Below are positions 4,866 through 5,627 of a stretch of DNA of 5,627 bases, one piece after another. The position numbers and the translations under genes were made by a program. Location: NCBI GenBank assembly GCA_029882675.1, contig JAOUKJ010000299.1, positions 1-5,627 on the forward strand. The letters run 5' to 3'. This DNA is from Cyclobacteriaceae bacterium. Its GTDB lineage: Bacteria; Bacteroidota; Bacteroidia; Cytophagales; Cyclobacteriaceae. Position 1 is the stretch's first letter; each line of letters opens with the position of its first letter. The notes beneath the pieces were generated by a model, which saw only the letters and a list, made by a program, of their open reading frames with translations, ran no database searches and was not told the DNA's origin.

Positions 4866-5627
4866 CAATACCCCGCTACCCCGCCGTCTCCGGCGCTGGA
4901 GTCAGCGGCACCAGTCATGACCTTTTTATCTTTGTCGTAGGTGATGCCCATCAACCGACCCAGGTTGTTCACTTCTACTACATCGTGGCCCATGGATTTC
5001 AGTTTCCGGATCGTATCTGGTGATGTGAGCCAACGCTCAATACGCAGCTGATCGGGGAGCCATTGGTGGTGGATCTTACCTGTCTCGATGGCTTTGTAGA
5101 TGTCCATGTCCTGGTCGATGACATTTAACACTGTTTGAAGAACTGTATTGATGATGGTGCGACCCCCCGGACTGCCAATAATGAGGTAAGGCTTCCCATT
5201 TTTGGCAATGATGGTGGGTGTCATGCTTGAGAGCATACGTTTTTCCGGAGCCACCAGATTGGGATTAGATCCAATAAGGCCGGTATTTGTAGTAAGTCCG
5301 GGTACAGGATTGAAGTCGCCCATTTCATTGTTGAGGATGAAGCCCAATCCTTTTGCTACCCGCCTTGATCCGAAAGAATGCTCCAGGGTATATGTCATCG
5401 AAACGGCATTACCTTCTTTGTCCATGACCGAAAAGTGCGTGGTGCTGGTGCCATCATATAACTGCCCATAACGGGACGAATCGCTCACGGAAGCGTATTC
5501 CAAATTGATGCTTGCACTTAGTCTTTTGGCATATTCTTTCGAGGTGAGGTGGTCTATGGGCAGTTCGGTGTTGAAGTCGGGATCGCCCAGGTGTTCGGCG
5601 CGGTCTGCAAAAGCCCGGCGCATGGCC
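4865..5627 (-). CDS. ggt: Gamma-glutamyltranspeptidase, catalytic (small-subunit) part; N-terminus outside window
   Basis: This is the C-terminal ~254 residues of a gamma-glutamyltranspeptidase (glutathione hydrolase), an N-terminal-nucleophile enzyme that cleaves itself and transfers or hydrolyses gamma-glutamyl groups in the periplasm. Counting from the Met at 5621-5623 (internal; the frame stays open to the edge), GDPDF is at 13-17. The autoprocessing site is before Thr61 in S-T-T-H-F-S, the nucleophile (codon 5441-5443). NNEMGDF (98-104) supplies the acidic residues that bind the substrate's amino group. LSSMTPT (131-137) holds the serine pair binding its carboxylate, and GSPGG (150-154) holds the oxyanion glycines. 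HHQWLPD (185-191) and the terminal GY are also typical. A lid loop like that of the E. coli enzyme is present (about 105-119). All key small-subunit residues are intact, so the enzyme is probably active. A heptamer repeat follows the stop directly. Confidence 0.95.
   Translation of the reverse strand, partial: AMRRAFADRAEHLGDPDFNTELPIDHLTSKEYAKRLSASINLEYASVSDSSRYGQLYDGTSTTHFSVMDKEGNAVSMTYTLEHSFGSRRVAKGLGFILNNEMGDFNPVPGLTTNTGLIGSNPNLVAPEKRMLSSMTPTIIAKNGKPYLIIGSPGGRTIINTVLQTVLNVIDQDMDIYKAIETGKIHHQWLPDQLRIERWLTSPDTIRKLKSMGHDVVEVNNLGRLMGITYDKDKKVMTGAADSSAGDGGVAGY

Noticed and set aside
4808..5023. 71-residue plus-strand open frame
   Set aside because: It reads through the heptamer repeat (YLTSHISYLS) and then antisense to the conserved transpeptidase C-terminus; it is a shadow.

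Overview
The window looks like a chromosomal segment from a member of the Bacteroidota, possibly a Chitinophaga/Saprospira/Sphingobacterium-type lineage. No gene start has a convincing Shine-Dalgarno sequence. A clear Bacteroidota-type promoter (TAnnTTTG with an upstream TTTG) is present. The protein families (LVIVD-repeat protein, a short outer-membrane-barrel-like protein, an Asp-box lipoprotein with a CxCC motif) are common in that phylum. The assignment is inferred from these features, not from a database search.

Layout. Positions 2-1596 (+) hold the 3' part of an LVIVD beta-propeller protein, overlapping by four bases (ATGA) a predicted secreted or outer-membrane barrel protein. Convergent to these, 1651-2688 (-) is a complete AI-2E/PerM-family membrane protein. 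A 350-bp divergent spacer (2689-3038) separates it from 3039-4184 (+), a sialidase-like lipoprotein that lacks the sialidase arginine motif but carries conserved-looking cysteines. Then come about 680 bases without protein genes (4185-4864). At the right end, 4865-5627 (-) is the C-terminal, catalytic part of a gamma-glutamyltranspeptidase.

The most interesting object lies in the gene-free stretch, on the minus strand at 4380-4527. It is a 148-nt RNA gene that folds as a class II (Leu/Ser-type) tRNA: perfect 7-bp acceptor, 3-bp D stem with a leucine-tRNA-like D loop, 5-bp anticodon-type stem, and perfect 5-bp T arm with loop TTCGAAC. Its variable arm has a 68-nt insertion that itself folds into a long hairpin, and its anticodon-type loop (CGGTCTC) lacks U33. 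It has its own promoter (4558-4590), a 5' leader hairpin (4536-4553) and a strong bidirectional terminator (4345-4376). I do not recognise it as any standard tRNA, tmRNA, SRP RNA or 6S RNA. It may be an undescribed tRNA-like RNA that does not decode.

A second theme is that three genes each have a different 7- or 8-bp short tandem repeat placed 0-8 nt after the stop codon: AI-2E at 1621-1648, the lipoprotein at 4191-4230 and the transpeptidase at 4831-4865. In each case the coding strand is purine-rich and the repeat keeps bringing in stop triplets. Apart from the overlapping first pair, the protein genes show no obvious shared pathway.
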